A stretch of DNA of 39,028 nucleotides from Sphingomonas psychrolutea (GCF_014636175.1 NZ_BMDW01000028.1:1-39028); one strand, 5' to 3'. Shown: positions 25,725-33,119, numbered from the stretch's first letter. The notes: a model not told the origin generated them from the letters alone. A program made the numbers and translations.

Positions 25725-26241
25725 GGGGCATCCCTTGGTTTGGGCGAACGAGCACCGACGCGACCCGGGACGCGTTGCCAAGCGCTCCCCGCCCGAGGAT
25801 GATGATTGCAGAGAGCCAGAGAAACGCCGGAGCCACCAGAAACCAACGGAAATCAGAAACCAATGCGAAGTTGACGCCGCTCATCAGCACTACGGACAGG
25901 AAGCCCGCCGCTATGTATGCGCACAACTCCACCCTTTTGGGGCGGCGACCCTGAGCGAGGCCGAAGGCTCCGCTCATCACGAGCACGCCTCCGGCCGCCA
26001 TTTGCCCACCCATCACGGCAAATACCAGTTGAAGCCACCCTTCGATCCCTGGTGCGGCACCGCGAACTGCCTCGAGCGTCGTTGCCGAGGCTCGCAGGTC
26101 TTCCGGAAGAAAGCTCGGGCGAGAGAAGATGAAATAGAGACCCGCGACGACCTGATAGGAGCCCCATGCACCGAGAAGGCCCGCCGCTAACCTGCGATCA
26201 AGCCAGGACCGATGCGGCGCAGGATCACTGCGCCTTTTCAT
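25717..26241 (-). CDS. Hypothetical membrane protein, 174 aa
   Basis: Four hydrophobic helices are visible: near residues 20-40 (AAGLLGAWGSYQVVAGLYFI), 70-95 (LQLVFAVMGGQMAAGGVLVM), 109-133 (CAYIAAGFLSVVLMSGVNFA) and 136-156. No family recognised. ATG 26241 is chosen because it makes a four-base overlap with the stop of the gene before; the open frame extends six codons further. The gene is part of the receiver-nitroreductase-membrane-protein run, every junction of which overlaps. Confidence 0.7.
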   Translation of the reverse strand: MKRRSDPAPHRSWLDRRLAAGLLGAWGSYQVVAGLYFIFSRPSFLPEDLRASATTLEAVRGAAPGIEGWLQLVFAVMGGQMAAGGVLVMSGAFGLAQGRRPKRVELCAYIAAGFLSVVLMSGVNFALVSDFRWFLVAPAFLWLSAIIILGRGALGNASRVASVLVRPNQGMPHE

Positions 26242-26600
26242 TGCGCCGCAGTCAGCCACCGAGCGAGCGTGAAGACGATTCCGGTTCCGAACAGCGTGCC
26301 GAAGATCGGCTTGGTCCTGGCCGCCAGCCAGACCGGAAGATAGATGTCGAAGTTGGGTCGTGTGTCATCGGTGTACCGCGCCGCGATACCGTCAAGCGGA
26401 CAGCGCCCGTGATTCAGGCCAAGCACGGCAACCTCGACCAGAACGATGGCGATGGCCCATGCAGCCCCGATAAAGTTCGATGTCCCGGCAAACGCCCAGA
26501 TCGCGACGATCGCGCACACCAAAAAGGCCCAAATTAGGGTGTGGACCACCTTGACCGCATGAAGTGATCCGTTTCGCGTTCTCAGCTGCGCCTCGGTCAC
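26238..26600 (-). CDS. Hypothetical membrane protein, 120 aa
   Basis: Three hydrophobic helices are visible: about residues 16-38 (KVVHTLIWAFLVCAIVAIWA), 44-63 (IGAAWAIAIVLVEVAVLGLN) and 95-114 (TKPIFGTLFGTGIVFTLARW). Between helices 2 and 3 is a conserved-looking loop NHGRCPLDGIAARYTDDTRP with one Cys. I have seen this loop type in unnamed proteobacterial membrane proteins but cannot name a family. The ATG overlaps the nitroreductase stop (ATGA at 26597-26600). Confidence 0.7.
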   Translation of the reverse strand: MTEAQLRTRNGSLHAVKVVHTLIWAFLVCAIVAIWAFAGTSNFIGAAWAIAIVLVEVAVLGLNHGRCPLDGIAARYTDDTRPNFDIYLPVWLAARTKPIFGTLFGTGIVFTLARWLTAAQ

Positions 26601-27694
26601 AAGAGCATGACTGAATCGACCGGGCGGCGCGGTGAATAGGGAAGTGGCGCGCCGTGCCCGAACCGCATGACGATATCAGGCCTCCTGCCGGGCATCCCCA
26701 CTAGGTCGGCGAGTTCGGGCCTGAACGCTGCGACTTCGACCGGCTGGTTGATAAAGGCATGCTTCAGTCCGAGCGCGGTCGCCCGCAGCGCAAAGCGCTG
26801 GCATGCCCGTCCGACCGCCACCCAATGTGCGGGGTCCGCTTTCTCGGCCAGGAACACGGCAATTCCGGAGGACGACCGTATCTGGCGTGCGTAAGTCTCA
26901 TTCTGCGACTGCGCCGTCGCCAGCCAGTCAAAGGCAAGCGGACCGAGCCAATCGGGCAGAGTCGGATTGCCGGTCGCCACGCTGTAGAGCCCGTCGCCGG
27001 TTCGCAGCGCCTGCCGCGGATTGAAGCGCAGCCATGACTTGAGTTCCCGGAGAAACGCCGCGTCAGCCATCTGCGCGCTGTTGCCCGCCACCACGAGATC
27101 CCGCAATCGTTCGACGCGGAACTGGTCGGTAAGGAGGACCAGATTGACTCCTGGCACGGTGGCCGCTTCAGCCAGTCGGCTCAGATCGGCCGGGCTGACG
27201 GGTCGACCGTCATAGTCGGCACGGGTCGACTGGCGCCTGGGAATGGCATCGAACAAATCGGAAGGGGTGGCCTGCCCTGCTGCTGAAGAGAAGATGACCG
27301 ATCCGCCATTGGCGGGATCGAAGCCGAGCGTGCCCGGGTAACCGCGCGCGGCAGAAGCCAGCGAAAGATTCTCGGCCGCCGCGCCCAAACTGACGAAAAG
27401 GTGATGATCGTCGGGATCGACGACAGGGGTGCGTCGCGAAAAGTCCGGCAGGATGTCGATGCGCTGATCGCGAACGCGGAACTTCCACGGCTGAGTGTTG
27501 TGGCCATTGGGCGCGAGGGTCGCGAACCGAATAAGATCGCGGCTGAGCGCCGGGTCCGCAAGCGGGGCTCGTGACGAGGCAATCTCCTTGGCATATTCCG
27601 ACGAATTGCCCATGCCCAAAGCGGCAAGATACACCGCGCTGCCACCGAGGGCCGCAAGGGCTCCTCCGCCAACTAGCATTTGGCGTCTGTTCAT
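26597..27694 (-). CDS. Acg-like nitroreductase-family FMN protein
   Basis: The protein has 365 residues. The N-terminus NRRQMLVGGGALAALGGSAV is a twin-arginine-like signal, so it may be exported or membrane-anchored. The nitroreductase core has SRDLIRFATLAPNGHNTQPW (FMN phosphate region), DAIPRRQSTRADYDGRPVS and VAVGRACQRFALRATALGLK. The pattern is that of the Acg group, named for Mycobacterium tuberculosis Rv2032, a hypoxia-induced member of the DosR regulon thought to sequester flavin. ATG 27694 overlaps the preceding receiver stop. Much longer upstream frames to 28150 are antisense or shadow sequence. Confidence 0.88.
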   Translation of the reverse strand: MNRRQMLVGGGALAALGGSAVYLAALGMGNSSEYAKEIASSRAPLADPALSRDLIRFATLAPNGHNTQPWKFRVRDQRIDILPDFSRRTPVVDPDDHHLFVSLGAAAENLSLASAARGYPGTLGFDPANGGSVIFSSAAGQATPSDLFDAIPRRQSTRADYDGRPVSPADLSRLAEAATVPGVNLVLLTDQFRVERLRDLVVAGNSAQMADAAFLRELKSWLRFNPRQALRTGDGLYSVATGNPTLPDWLGPLAFDWLATAQSQNETYARQIRSSSGIAVFLAEKADPAHWVAVGRACQRFALRATALGLKHAFINQPVEVAAFRPELADLVGMPGRRPDIVMRFGHGAPLPYSPRRPVDSVMLL

Positions 27695-28110
27695 TGACAC
27701 GCCTCGCGTCTCGATAATCTCGGTGCCAGCGCGGCGCGAATGGCCTCGAGCAGCGGTCGATCCGCCACCGTCTTCAACAGGAGCGTGTCGCCGTCTCGTT
27801 CGGCGTCCCGAGCGATGCTGTCGGTGACGTCGATGCTCCGCAACAGGATAGCCGTCCCGCGCCAGCCCTGGATCCGCAGGCTCTGAACAAGCTCGATGCC
27901 GCCCAGCCCGGGCATATCGACATCGACGACGAGGCAGGCAGTTGCACGCGCAAGCGGGTCGGCGATCAGGGCGGCACCTGTCGCATAGGACCGGACGTCG
28001 AAACTCTCGGAGCGGAGCATCAACTGGCGCTCGCGCCGTACGGCCGCATCTCCATCGACGAGCGAGATACCGATCCGAGCGATCGGCTCCTCCTTTACCA
28101 GAGCGTGCAT
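27691..28110 (-). CDS. Stand-alone receiver-domain response regulator
   Basis: This 139-residue protein is a single receiver domain and no output domain follows. Acidic pocket LVDGDAAVRRE, phosphoacceptor Asp 63 in VVDVDMPGLGG, the Ser/Thr switch position in AILLRSID, and the conserved Lys in LLLKTVAD are present. ATG 28110 has AAGGAAG about 10 bases upstream; the ORF extends to 28182 without such a site. It is 83 bases after fixJ, so it may be transcribed with fixLJ. A role as phosphate sink or FixT-like brake on FixL is possible; its two Cys do not give the four-Cys pattern described for Caulobacter FixT. Confidence 0.8.
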   Translation of the reverse strand: MHALVKEEPIARIGISLVDGDAAVRRERQLMLRSESFDVRSYATGAALIADPLARATACLVVDVDMPGLGGIELVQSLRIQGWRGTAILLRSIDVTDSIARDAERDGDTLLLKTVADRPLLEAIRAALAPRLSRREACQ

Positions 28111-28193
28111 CTGATGATCTTCCTTGTTCCCGCGCGCACGGTGGGAGCAATCAGAGGCTGCGTCTGTAGGTAATGGGCGCAATTGAAGACAGC

Positions 28194-28814
28194 CTATCCG
28201 CGTTCCCCCAGCCCGGCGGCAAAGGCGATGCGAAGTACCTCGGAAAGACTTCGGGCGTGAAGCTTCACCATGAGGGCGGCGCGGTGCGCTTCGACCGTGC
28301 GTATCGAGATGCCGAGCTCGTACGCGGTGATCTTGTTCGGCTGTCCCTGCACGATACCCTGCAGGACGTCACCCTCGCGAGGCGTTAGCGCTGCGAGCCT
28401 GATGACTGCTTCAGCGGCATCGAGGTGGATCCGGTCGGCGTCGTCGACGCGGCGAAAGGCTTCCTCGATCGCCGCCAGCAGCGCTGCCTTCTGGAACGGC
28501 TTTTCGAGAAATTCCACGGCGCCGGCCTTGATGGCGCGCACGGCCAGCGCAACGTCGCCGTGCCCGGTCAGCATGATAACCGGCATTTCGATGCCACGCT
28601 CGGACAGCCGCCGCTGGACTTCGAGCCCGTCGAGTTCCGGCATCCTGATATCAAGGAGCACGCATCCGCGCGTCTCGCGATCGGCGTCGGCGAGGAACGC
28701 GACGCCGGACACATATGATTTGACCACATAGCCATTGGTTCGCAGCAGGAACCCTGCGGACAGACGGATTGCCTCCTCGTCATCGACGAGGTGGACGAGG
28801 TGTTCAGCCGGCAT
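28194..28814 (-). CDS. fixJ: FixJ-family response regulator
   Basis: The protein has 206 residues. The receiver domain (1-120) contains VDDEEAIRLS, phosphoacceptor Asp 55 in LLDIRMPELDG, LTGHGDVALAV, and the conserved Lys in FLEKPFQ. The LuxR-type output domain (about 140-200) has LTPREGDVLQGIVQGQPNKI and SIRTVEAHRAALMVKLHARS, closely following the FixJ pattern. ATG 28814 overlaps the fixL stop by 11 bases. Phosphorylated FixJ activates target promoters; the repeated GTAGTTTCC boxes nearby are my candidate for its binding site. Earlier starts up to 28967 would only add antisense-like sequence. Confidence 0.93.
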   Translation of the reverse strand: MPAEHLVHLVDDEEAIRLSAGFLLRTNGYVVKSYVSGVAFLADADRETRGCVLLDIRMPELDGLEVQRRLSERGIEMPVIMLTGHGDVALAVRAIKAGAVEFLEKPFQKAALLAAIEEAFRRVDDADRIHLDAAEAVIRLAALTPREGDVLQGIVQGQPNKITAYELGISIRTVEAHRAALMVKLHARSLSEVLRIAFAAGLGERG

Positions 28815-30369
28815 CAGCGTTCTCCGGGTCGGCGCGAACCAGCGTGAAATGGAAGGAGGTGCCACCGCCCGGGGCAGGCGTCGCCCAGATCCGTCCGCCA
28901 TGCGCCTCGATGATCGTGCGGCAGATCGAAAGGCCGAGGCCCAGGCCGTCTTCCTTCGTCGTCGCAAAGGCTTGGAACAGGCGGTCGGACATGTCCGCCG
29001 CGATGCCCATGCCGGTGTCGGTCACGGTCACCTGGACACAGCCTGCGGATTCCCGGGCGGTAGTGATTGTCAGCTCGCGCGTCGGACAATCCTGCATCGC
29101 CTGGAGCGCATTGCGGATGAGGTTGACCAGGACCTGCTCGACCTGGACGCGATCGACCAGCACCTGGTGCGGCTCGGGGTCCAGCGACATGATGACGCGA
29201 ACGCCGGCTTCGTGTGCGCCGATCAGTCCCAGGCTTGCCGCCTCGTGGACCAGCGTGTCCAGTTTCTCGGACGCGCGGCCGACCTCTCCGTGCGCGACGA
29301 ATTCGCGCAGGCGGCGAACGATATCTCCCGCGCGCAACGACTGACCCGCAGCCATATCCAGTGCCTCGCGGATCATTTCGAGTTCCGGCGTCCGCGCATC
29401 GGCCAGCATGTCGCGCGTCGTCTCAAGATAATTTGCGATGGCGGTCAGCGGCTGGTTCAACTCGTGCGCCAGCGTCGAGGCCATCGTTCCCATCGCGCTG
29501 AGGCGGTAGATGTGGATGAGCTCCGACTGCAGCTCATGCAGTCGCTGCTCGGTCAGGCGGCGCTCGGACAGGTCGCGGATGAAACCGGTGAAGATGCGCT
29601 GACCGCCACTCGACGTCTCCCCGACCGCCAGTTCCATCGGAAAGGTCTCGCCGTTGCGGCGCAGCCCGACCGCGATTCGCGTGCTGCCGATGACGTGTCG
29701 CTCGCCGGTCGCCCTGTAGGTCGCAAGATATCCGTCATGCGTGTCCCGGTCGGCCCTGGGCATCAGCATCGCGACGTTTTCACCGAGCACTTCGGCTTCG
29801 GCATAGCCGAACAGCTTCTCCGCCGCCGCGCTGAACGAAGAAATGCGGCCATGTTCCTCGATCACGATCATCGCGTCGGGCACCGTCGCCAGGATCGAAG
29901 CGAGATGCCGTTCCCGTCCCGCAAGCGCCCTTTCGGCGGATTTCTGTTCTGTGATGTCGCGCACCACCTTGCCGAAACCGCGCAACTTGCCGTCGTCATC
30001 GTACAGCGCGGTGATGGTGATGTTGGCCAGAAATTCCGAACCGTCCTTGCGAACGCGCCAGCTCTCTTCCTCGACCCGGCCTTCCGCGTGCGCACGCGCG
30101 AGGTCGGCGGCGGGCTTGCCCGCCGCGATTTCCTCGGCCGGATAAGACCTCGAGAAATGATGACCGACGATCTCGGCCTCGGTCCATCCCTTGATCCGCT
30201 CGGCCCCGCGGTTCCAGATCGTCACCCGACCCTCGGGATCGAGCATGTAGATCGCATAGTTGGTCGCGCCGTCAATCAGCAGGACCAGCTCGTCGGCGGA
30301 TGTTGTCACGGTCCGTCGGGGCGTATCCGATCCGCCGGCAACCCTGGGATGCTGCGAAGCTTTCGGCAT
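28804..30369 (-). CDS. fixL: FixL-type oxygen-sensing histidine kinase with two PAS domains
   Basis: The protein of 521 residues has no membrane helix. PAS 1 (about 25-145) contains RVTIWNRGAERIKGWTEAEI. PAS 2 (about 150-270) is the heme PAS: the proximal His 211 in RDTHDGYLATYRATGERHVI and Arg 231 in GSTRIAVGLRRNGETFPMEL align with the heme and oxygen-contact residues of Bradyrhizobium FixL, followed by TGFIRDLSERRLTEQRLHEL. Histidine phosphorylation box AHELNQPLTAI (His 302), N-box NLIRNALQAM, and the G-boxes DTGMGI and GLGLGLS complete the kinase. It should be active when oxygen is low and pass phosphate to the overlapping FixJ. The small membrane-protein gene ends six bases before its start. 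Confidence 0.93.
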   Translation of the reverse strand: MPKASQHPRVAGGSDTPRRTVTTSADELVLLIDGATNYAIYMLDPEGRVTIWNRGAERIKGWTEAEIVGHHFSRSYPAEEIAAGKPAADLARAHAEGRVEEESWRVRKDGSEFLANITITALYDDDGKLRGFGKVVRDITEQKSAERALAGRERHLASILATVPDAMIVIEEHGRISSFSAAAEKLFGYAEAEVLGENVAMLMPRADRDTHDGYLATYRATGERHVIGSTRIAVGLRRNGETFPMELAVGETSSGGQRIFTGFIRDLSERRLTEQRLHELQSELIHIYRLSAMGTMASTLAHELNQPLTAIANYLETTRDMLADARTPELEMIREALDMAAGQSLRAGDIVRRLREFVAHGEVGRASEKLDTLVHEAASLGLIGAHEAGVRVIMSLDPEPHQVLVDRVQVEQVLVNLIRNALQAMQDCPTRELTITTARESAGCVQVTVTDTGMGIAADMSDRLFQAFATTKEDGLGLGLSICRTIIEAHGGRIWATPAPGGGTSFHFTLVRADPENADAG

Positions 30370-30375
30370 CGCTGA

Positions 30376-30513
30376 TCAGTATAGCATCCGGTGCCCGTAA
30401 GCGACGACCAACTGAATCGTCATCATCAGCGACAATATCGCCAGCCCGACCGTCGGCCGGTGGAACGACGCGTTTGATGAAGAGTCCGGCCGCGTCATTG
30501 ACGATAGTTGCAT
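30376..30513 (-). CDS. Small membrane protein, 45 aa, first gene of the fixLJ operon
   Basis: This frame was too short to be listed but looks real. ATG at 30513 has GGGAG seven bases upstream. The peptide starts MQLSSMTRPDSSSNASF, then PTVGLAILSLMMTIQLVVAY forms one membrane helix (about residues 20-39), ending GHRMLY. The stop lies six bases before fixL, so the three genes are one operon and translation may be coupled. FixL here is soluble, so this peptide could anchor or modulate it; that is inference. Family unknown. A FixJ-type box (box H) lies just upstream on the same strand. Confidence 0.6.
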   Translation of the reverse strand: MQLSSMTRPDSSSNASFHRPTVGLAILSLMMTIQLVVAYGHRMLY

Positions 30514-30575
30514 TGGGTCGCTCCCGTGTCGCTCGTTCCGATCTATCTCAGGGTCGGGTCTCGGGGGATATTGGT

Positions 30576-30585
30576 GGAACTACGC
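30576..30585 (-). promoter_or_regulatory. FixJ-type box H, upstream of the fixLJ operon
   Basis: On the minus strand it reads GCGTAGTTCC, one T shorter than the core. It points toward the 45-aa gene and fixL and ends about 62 bases before the ATG. With box E on the other strand it forms an inverted pair separated by about 7-10 bases, suggesting autoregulation of fixLJ and shared control of a divergent promoter. Confidence 0.6.
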
Positions 30586-30592
30586 ACGCTCC

Positions 30593-30606
30593 CGCGTAGT
30601 TTCCGA
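30593..30606 (+). promoter_or_regulatory. FixJ-type box E, upstream of the DUF6629 gene
   Basis: CGCGTAGTTTCCGA, identical over 14 bases to box C. It points right and ends about 80 bases before the DUF6629 start. Confidence 0.75.
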
Positions 30607-30686
30607 ATGTATCGCGTCTTCTCGCGCCAGATTACGCAAACTCACATTCGGCCGGGGACGGCTCTCTCCAACCCGGGCGAAACAGA

Positions 30687-31379
30687 ATGTGCTTTTCCGC
30701 CACCGCCAGCTTCACCGCCGGAGCCGGGCTTTTGATTATAGGTCTCGTGACGGTACGCCGCGCTCGTACGGCTGCGGAGTTGCCGTTTGCCCTGGTTCCC
30801 GCGCTGTTCGGCGTTCAGCAGCTCATCGAAGGCGCACTCTGGCTGACCTTCCCGGACAAGGATCCGCTGCTCAACGTCGTCCTGACCTATGCCTATTCTG
30901 TTTTTTCGCACGTATTCTGGCCGATATATGTGCCGGTCGCAGTGATGTTGATTGAAGGCACGAATTGGCGACGCAAGGCCACGGTGGGAATCGCGGTGGC
31001 AAGTGCTGCAGCCGGGATGTATCTACTCTATGCCTTGATAACCCAGCCAATCGTCGCCCAGGTGATCGGTCACCACATTACCTATGTGTCTCCGCACTTC
31101 TACGGGACCGGCGTAATGGCCCTCTACCTTCTGGGAACTTGTATCAGTCCGCTTTTTTCGAGCCACGCGATGGTGCGGGCATTCGGGGTTGCGGCGTTCA
31201 TATCGTTCGTCGCCGCATATGTTTTTTTCGCACTATGGTTTATATCCGTCTGGTGCTTCCTGGCGGCAGTGATGAGCGGGTTCGTCCTTCTTCATTTCTC
31301 GCGTCCACTTCCTGCCTGGAGCGGACGCAAGGCACCGCTGCCGTCACCCCGGCAAGCGGGGACAGCGGTCATTAGGTAG
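30687..31379 (+). CDS. DUF6629-type membrane protein
   Basis: The start MCFSATASFTAGAGLLIIGL is typical of a family of polytopic membrane proteins beginning MCFSA (DUF6629, from memory). Of the 230 residues most lie in six to seven membrane helices, for example PFALVPALFGVQQLIEGALW, VFSHVFWPIYVPVAVMLIEG and AFISFVAAYVFFALWFISVW. FGVQQLxEG is a conserved-looking family motif. The cytoplasmic tail is basic. Function is not known. It is divergent from the fixL operon and shares the boxes at 30576-30606. Its own TAG stop (31377-31379) lies inside box F of the next gene. Confidence 0.75.
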   Translation: MCFSATASFTAGAGLLIIGLVTVRRARTAAELPFALVPALFGVQQLIEGALWLTFPDKDPLLNVVLTYAYSVFSHVFWPIYVPVAVMLIEGTNWRRKATVGIAVASAAAGMYLLYALITQPIVAQVIGHHITYVSPHFYGTGVMALYLLGTCISPLFSSHAMVRAFGVAAFISFVAAYVFFALWFISVWCFLAAVMSGFVLLHFSRPLPAWSGRKAPLPSPRQAGTAVIR

Positions 31380-31386
31380 TTTCCGA
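31373..31386 (+). promoter_or_regulatory. FixJ-type box F, upstream of the GH130 gene
   Basis: TAGGTAGTTTCCGA, identical to box D. It ends 84 bases before the GH130 ATG, and its central TAG is the stop codon of the upstream DUF6629 gene. Confidence 0.8.
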
Positions 31387-31470
31387 CCCTCGCGACGGTC
31401 CGGCCAATGAAGTCATTGACCCTACGTTTCCGAGATATCTCGGCCGCGCAATGATCCGGCAGAGGTGATT

Positions 31471-32772
31471 ATGGCGAACGACGACCTGGCGACGCATTTG
31501 CCGATCGTGCTGCGGCCCGATCCAAAACGGGTCGTGATCCGCCCCTTCGTCCCCGCCGACGATCCGCCGCGCTTCGCAGTTGGGGTTGTTCCCCGCGCCC
31601 AGCGGATCGCCGACCGCGTCATGGCGCTCAGCGGTGCCGACCTGAAGGTCGACCTCGAGCGGGTCACGGCAGGGCTGTCCGAGCACCACCGCAATGTGAA
31701 CATGGTCCTCCAGCGACGGTTCCACGAAGTCAACGGGCTGCTGATCGATCATTGTTCGGTCGCTGAGGAGCAGGCTCTCCTGATCGGCGCCTATTTCAGC
31801 GAGGAATATGCGTTCGAGGCGGCGGCCTTGTTCAACCCGAGCATCGTCGCTCACCCGGATCAGTCAGGCGTGCGACCAGGCGACGTGCGCTTTATCCTGT
31901 CGCTGCGCGGGGTCGGCGAAGGCCATGTTTCGTCCGTCACCTTCCGCACCGGAATCTGCGGCGCGGACGGCACCGTCACGGTCGATACGCCCGGTCTGCA
32001 AGCAGTCGCGCCGCGGATCGAGAACATCCCGGGCGGCGCACCCGATGATCCGGGCGTACGGCTATTCTGTGAAGACAGCCGTGACCTTTCCGAGGTCGTG
32101 ATCTTTCCGATGACGATCAACCAGCGGCACGGAATAGAGGATGTGCGCCTTGTTCGATTTGTCGATGACGATGCCAACGTCACCTATTTCGGAACATACA
32201 CCGCCTTCAGCGGCGAAGCGATCCGACAGGAACTGCTGCGCACGACCGATTTTGTGACGTTCGAGCTGACTGCCCTTCGCGGTGACGCCACCGCCAACAA
32301 GGGAATGGCGCTCTTCCCGCGTCGGATCAAGGGTCGATACGCCATGCTCGGACGCCAGGATCACGAGAATATCTGGCTTCTGACGTCGGACGATCTTTAT
32401 AACTGGGAGGGAGGGACGCGGGTTGTGTCGCCCCGTTGGGACTGGGAGTTCGTTCAGATTGGCAACGGCGGCTCGCCAATCGAGATCGATGAAGGGTGGC
32501 TGGTCATCACACACGGCGTCGGCGCAGTGCGCAACTATTGCCTTGGGGCCTGCCTGCTTGATCGCGACGATCCCACGAAACTGCTGGCGAGAACGACTTA
32601 CCCGCTGCTTCAGCCAAGAGTGGAAGAGCGCTACGGCTATGTCCCCAATGTGGCCTATACCTGCGGCGCGATGGTCCATGGCCGTACGCTCATCCTTCCC
32701 TATGCTCTGGCCGACAGCTTCACGACCTTTGCAACGGTGCCGCTCGATCGGTTGCTCGCGGCAATGGCGTAG
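31471..32772 (+). CDS. Glycoside hydrolase family 130 enzyme (mannoside phosphorylase type)
   Basis: The 433-residue protein is a five-bladed propeller-type enzyme of family GH130, whose members phosphorolyse or hydrolyse beta-mannosides. Visible motifs are VLQRRFHEVNGLL near residue 75, the catalytic region HGIEDVRLVRFVD (Asp), VTYFGTYTAFSG, FPRRIKGRYAMLGRQDHENI and EIDEGWLVITHGVGAVRNYC. GEG-type residues match the unclassified 'glycosidase' branch, so the exact sugar is unknown. ATG 31471 has GAGGTG close upstream; GTG 31465 is less likely. Released mannose 1-phosphate would save ATP under low oxygen, consistent with its FixJ-type box. Its TAG stop opens box G. Confidence 0.85.
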   Translation: MANDDLATHLPIVLRPDPKRVVIRPFVPADDPPRFAVGVVPRAQRIADRVMALSGADLKVDLERVTAGLSEHHRNVNMVLQRRFHEVNGLLIDHCSVAEEQALLIGAYFSEEYAFEAAALFNPSIVAHPDQSGVRPGDVRFILSLRGVGEGHVSSVTFRTGICGADGTVTVDTPGLQAVAPRIENIPGGAPDDPGVRLFCEDSRDLSEVVIFPMTINQRHGIEDVRLVRFVDDDANVTYFGTYTAFSGEAIRQELLRTTDFVTFELTALRGDATANKGMALFPRRIKGRYAMLGRQDHENIWLLTSDDLYNWEGGTRVVSPRWDWEFVQIGNGGSPIEIDEGWLVITHGVGAVRNYCLGACLLDRDDPTKLLARTTYPLLQPRVEERYGYVPNVAYTCGAMVHGRTLILPYALADSFTTFATVPLDRLLAAMA

Positions 32773-32784
32773 GTAGTTCCCGAG
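32770..32784 (+). promoter_or_regulatory. FixJ-type box G, upstream of the DUF5676 gene
   Basis: TAGGTAGTTCCCGAG, one base off the consensus (T to C). It points to the gene at 32838, ending about 53 bases before its ATG. Its first three bases are the GH130 stop codon. Confidence 0.7.
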
Positions 32785-32837
32785 CCTAGTCGCCCGGACT
32801 GCGAATCGGCACTTTCCCGTTGAACAGGAGAGAAGAT

Positions 32838-33119
32838 ATGACCGCAATCATTGCAGTGCCACAGGCGAGCAGACTCGACATCGTGCGTTGCGCTTCAACA
32901 GGTGCGTTCGCCACCCTTCTGATATTTCTGGTCTGCTGGATTGCGACCGCACTGCATACGCCGCTGGCGCACAGTTTCATCTCGCTCTTCACCGTGCAGC
33001 CCGTCGGATCGACCGACGCGTTGTGGATGGGGAGCCTGAGCGCCTTCCTCTTTGGCGGCGTCGCAGGCGCCTTTGTCGCGCACTGCTATAATCTCGCTGG
33101 CCGCTTCCTGGGGCGCTGA
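32838..33119 (+). CDS. DUF5676-like small membrane protein
   Basis: The 93-residue protein has two membrane helices: about 22-42 (GAFATLLIFLVCWIATALHT) and 63-85 (GSLSAFLFGGVAGAFVAHCY). The C-terminal GGVAGAFVAHCYNLAGRF resembles the GxxxAWLYN ending I associate with DUF5676 proteins. ATG 32838 has AGGAG seven bases upstream, ruling out the frame start at 32820. It is the last gene behind a FixJ-type box in this run. Function unknown. Confidence 0.7.
   Translation: MTAIIAVPQASRLDIVRCASTGAFATLLIFLVCWIATALHTPLAHSFISLFTVQPVGSTDALWMGSLSAFLFGGVAGAFVAHCYNLAGRFLGR

Noticed and set aside
27691..28110. Assigning the lone receiver as FixT
   Set aside because: The four-Cys iron-sulfur pattern described for Caulobacter FixT is not present (two Cys only), so it was named only as a receiver.
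28162..28180. TAGGTAATGGGCGC between fixJ and the receiver gene as a further box
   Set aside because: Only the first six bases match, and it points away from the receiver gene.
28735..30375. 546-codon open frame on the plus strand
   Set aside because: Antisense of fixL and the start of fixJ, without a recognisable domain.
31423..31436. Second FixJ-like site (TACGTTTCCGAG) before the GH130 gene
   Set aside because: Lacks the GTAG core spacing; possibly a degenerate half site but not supported.
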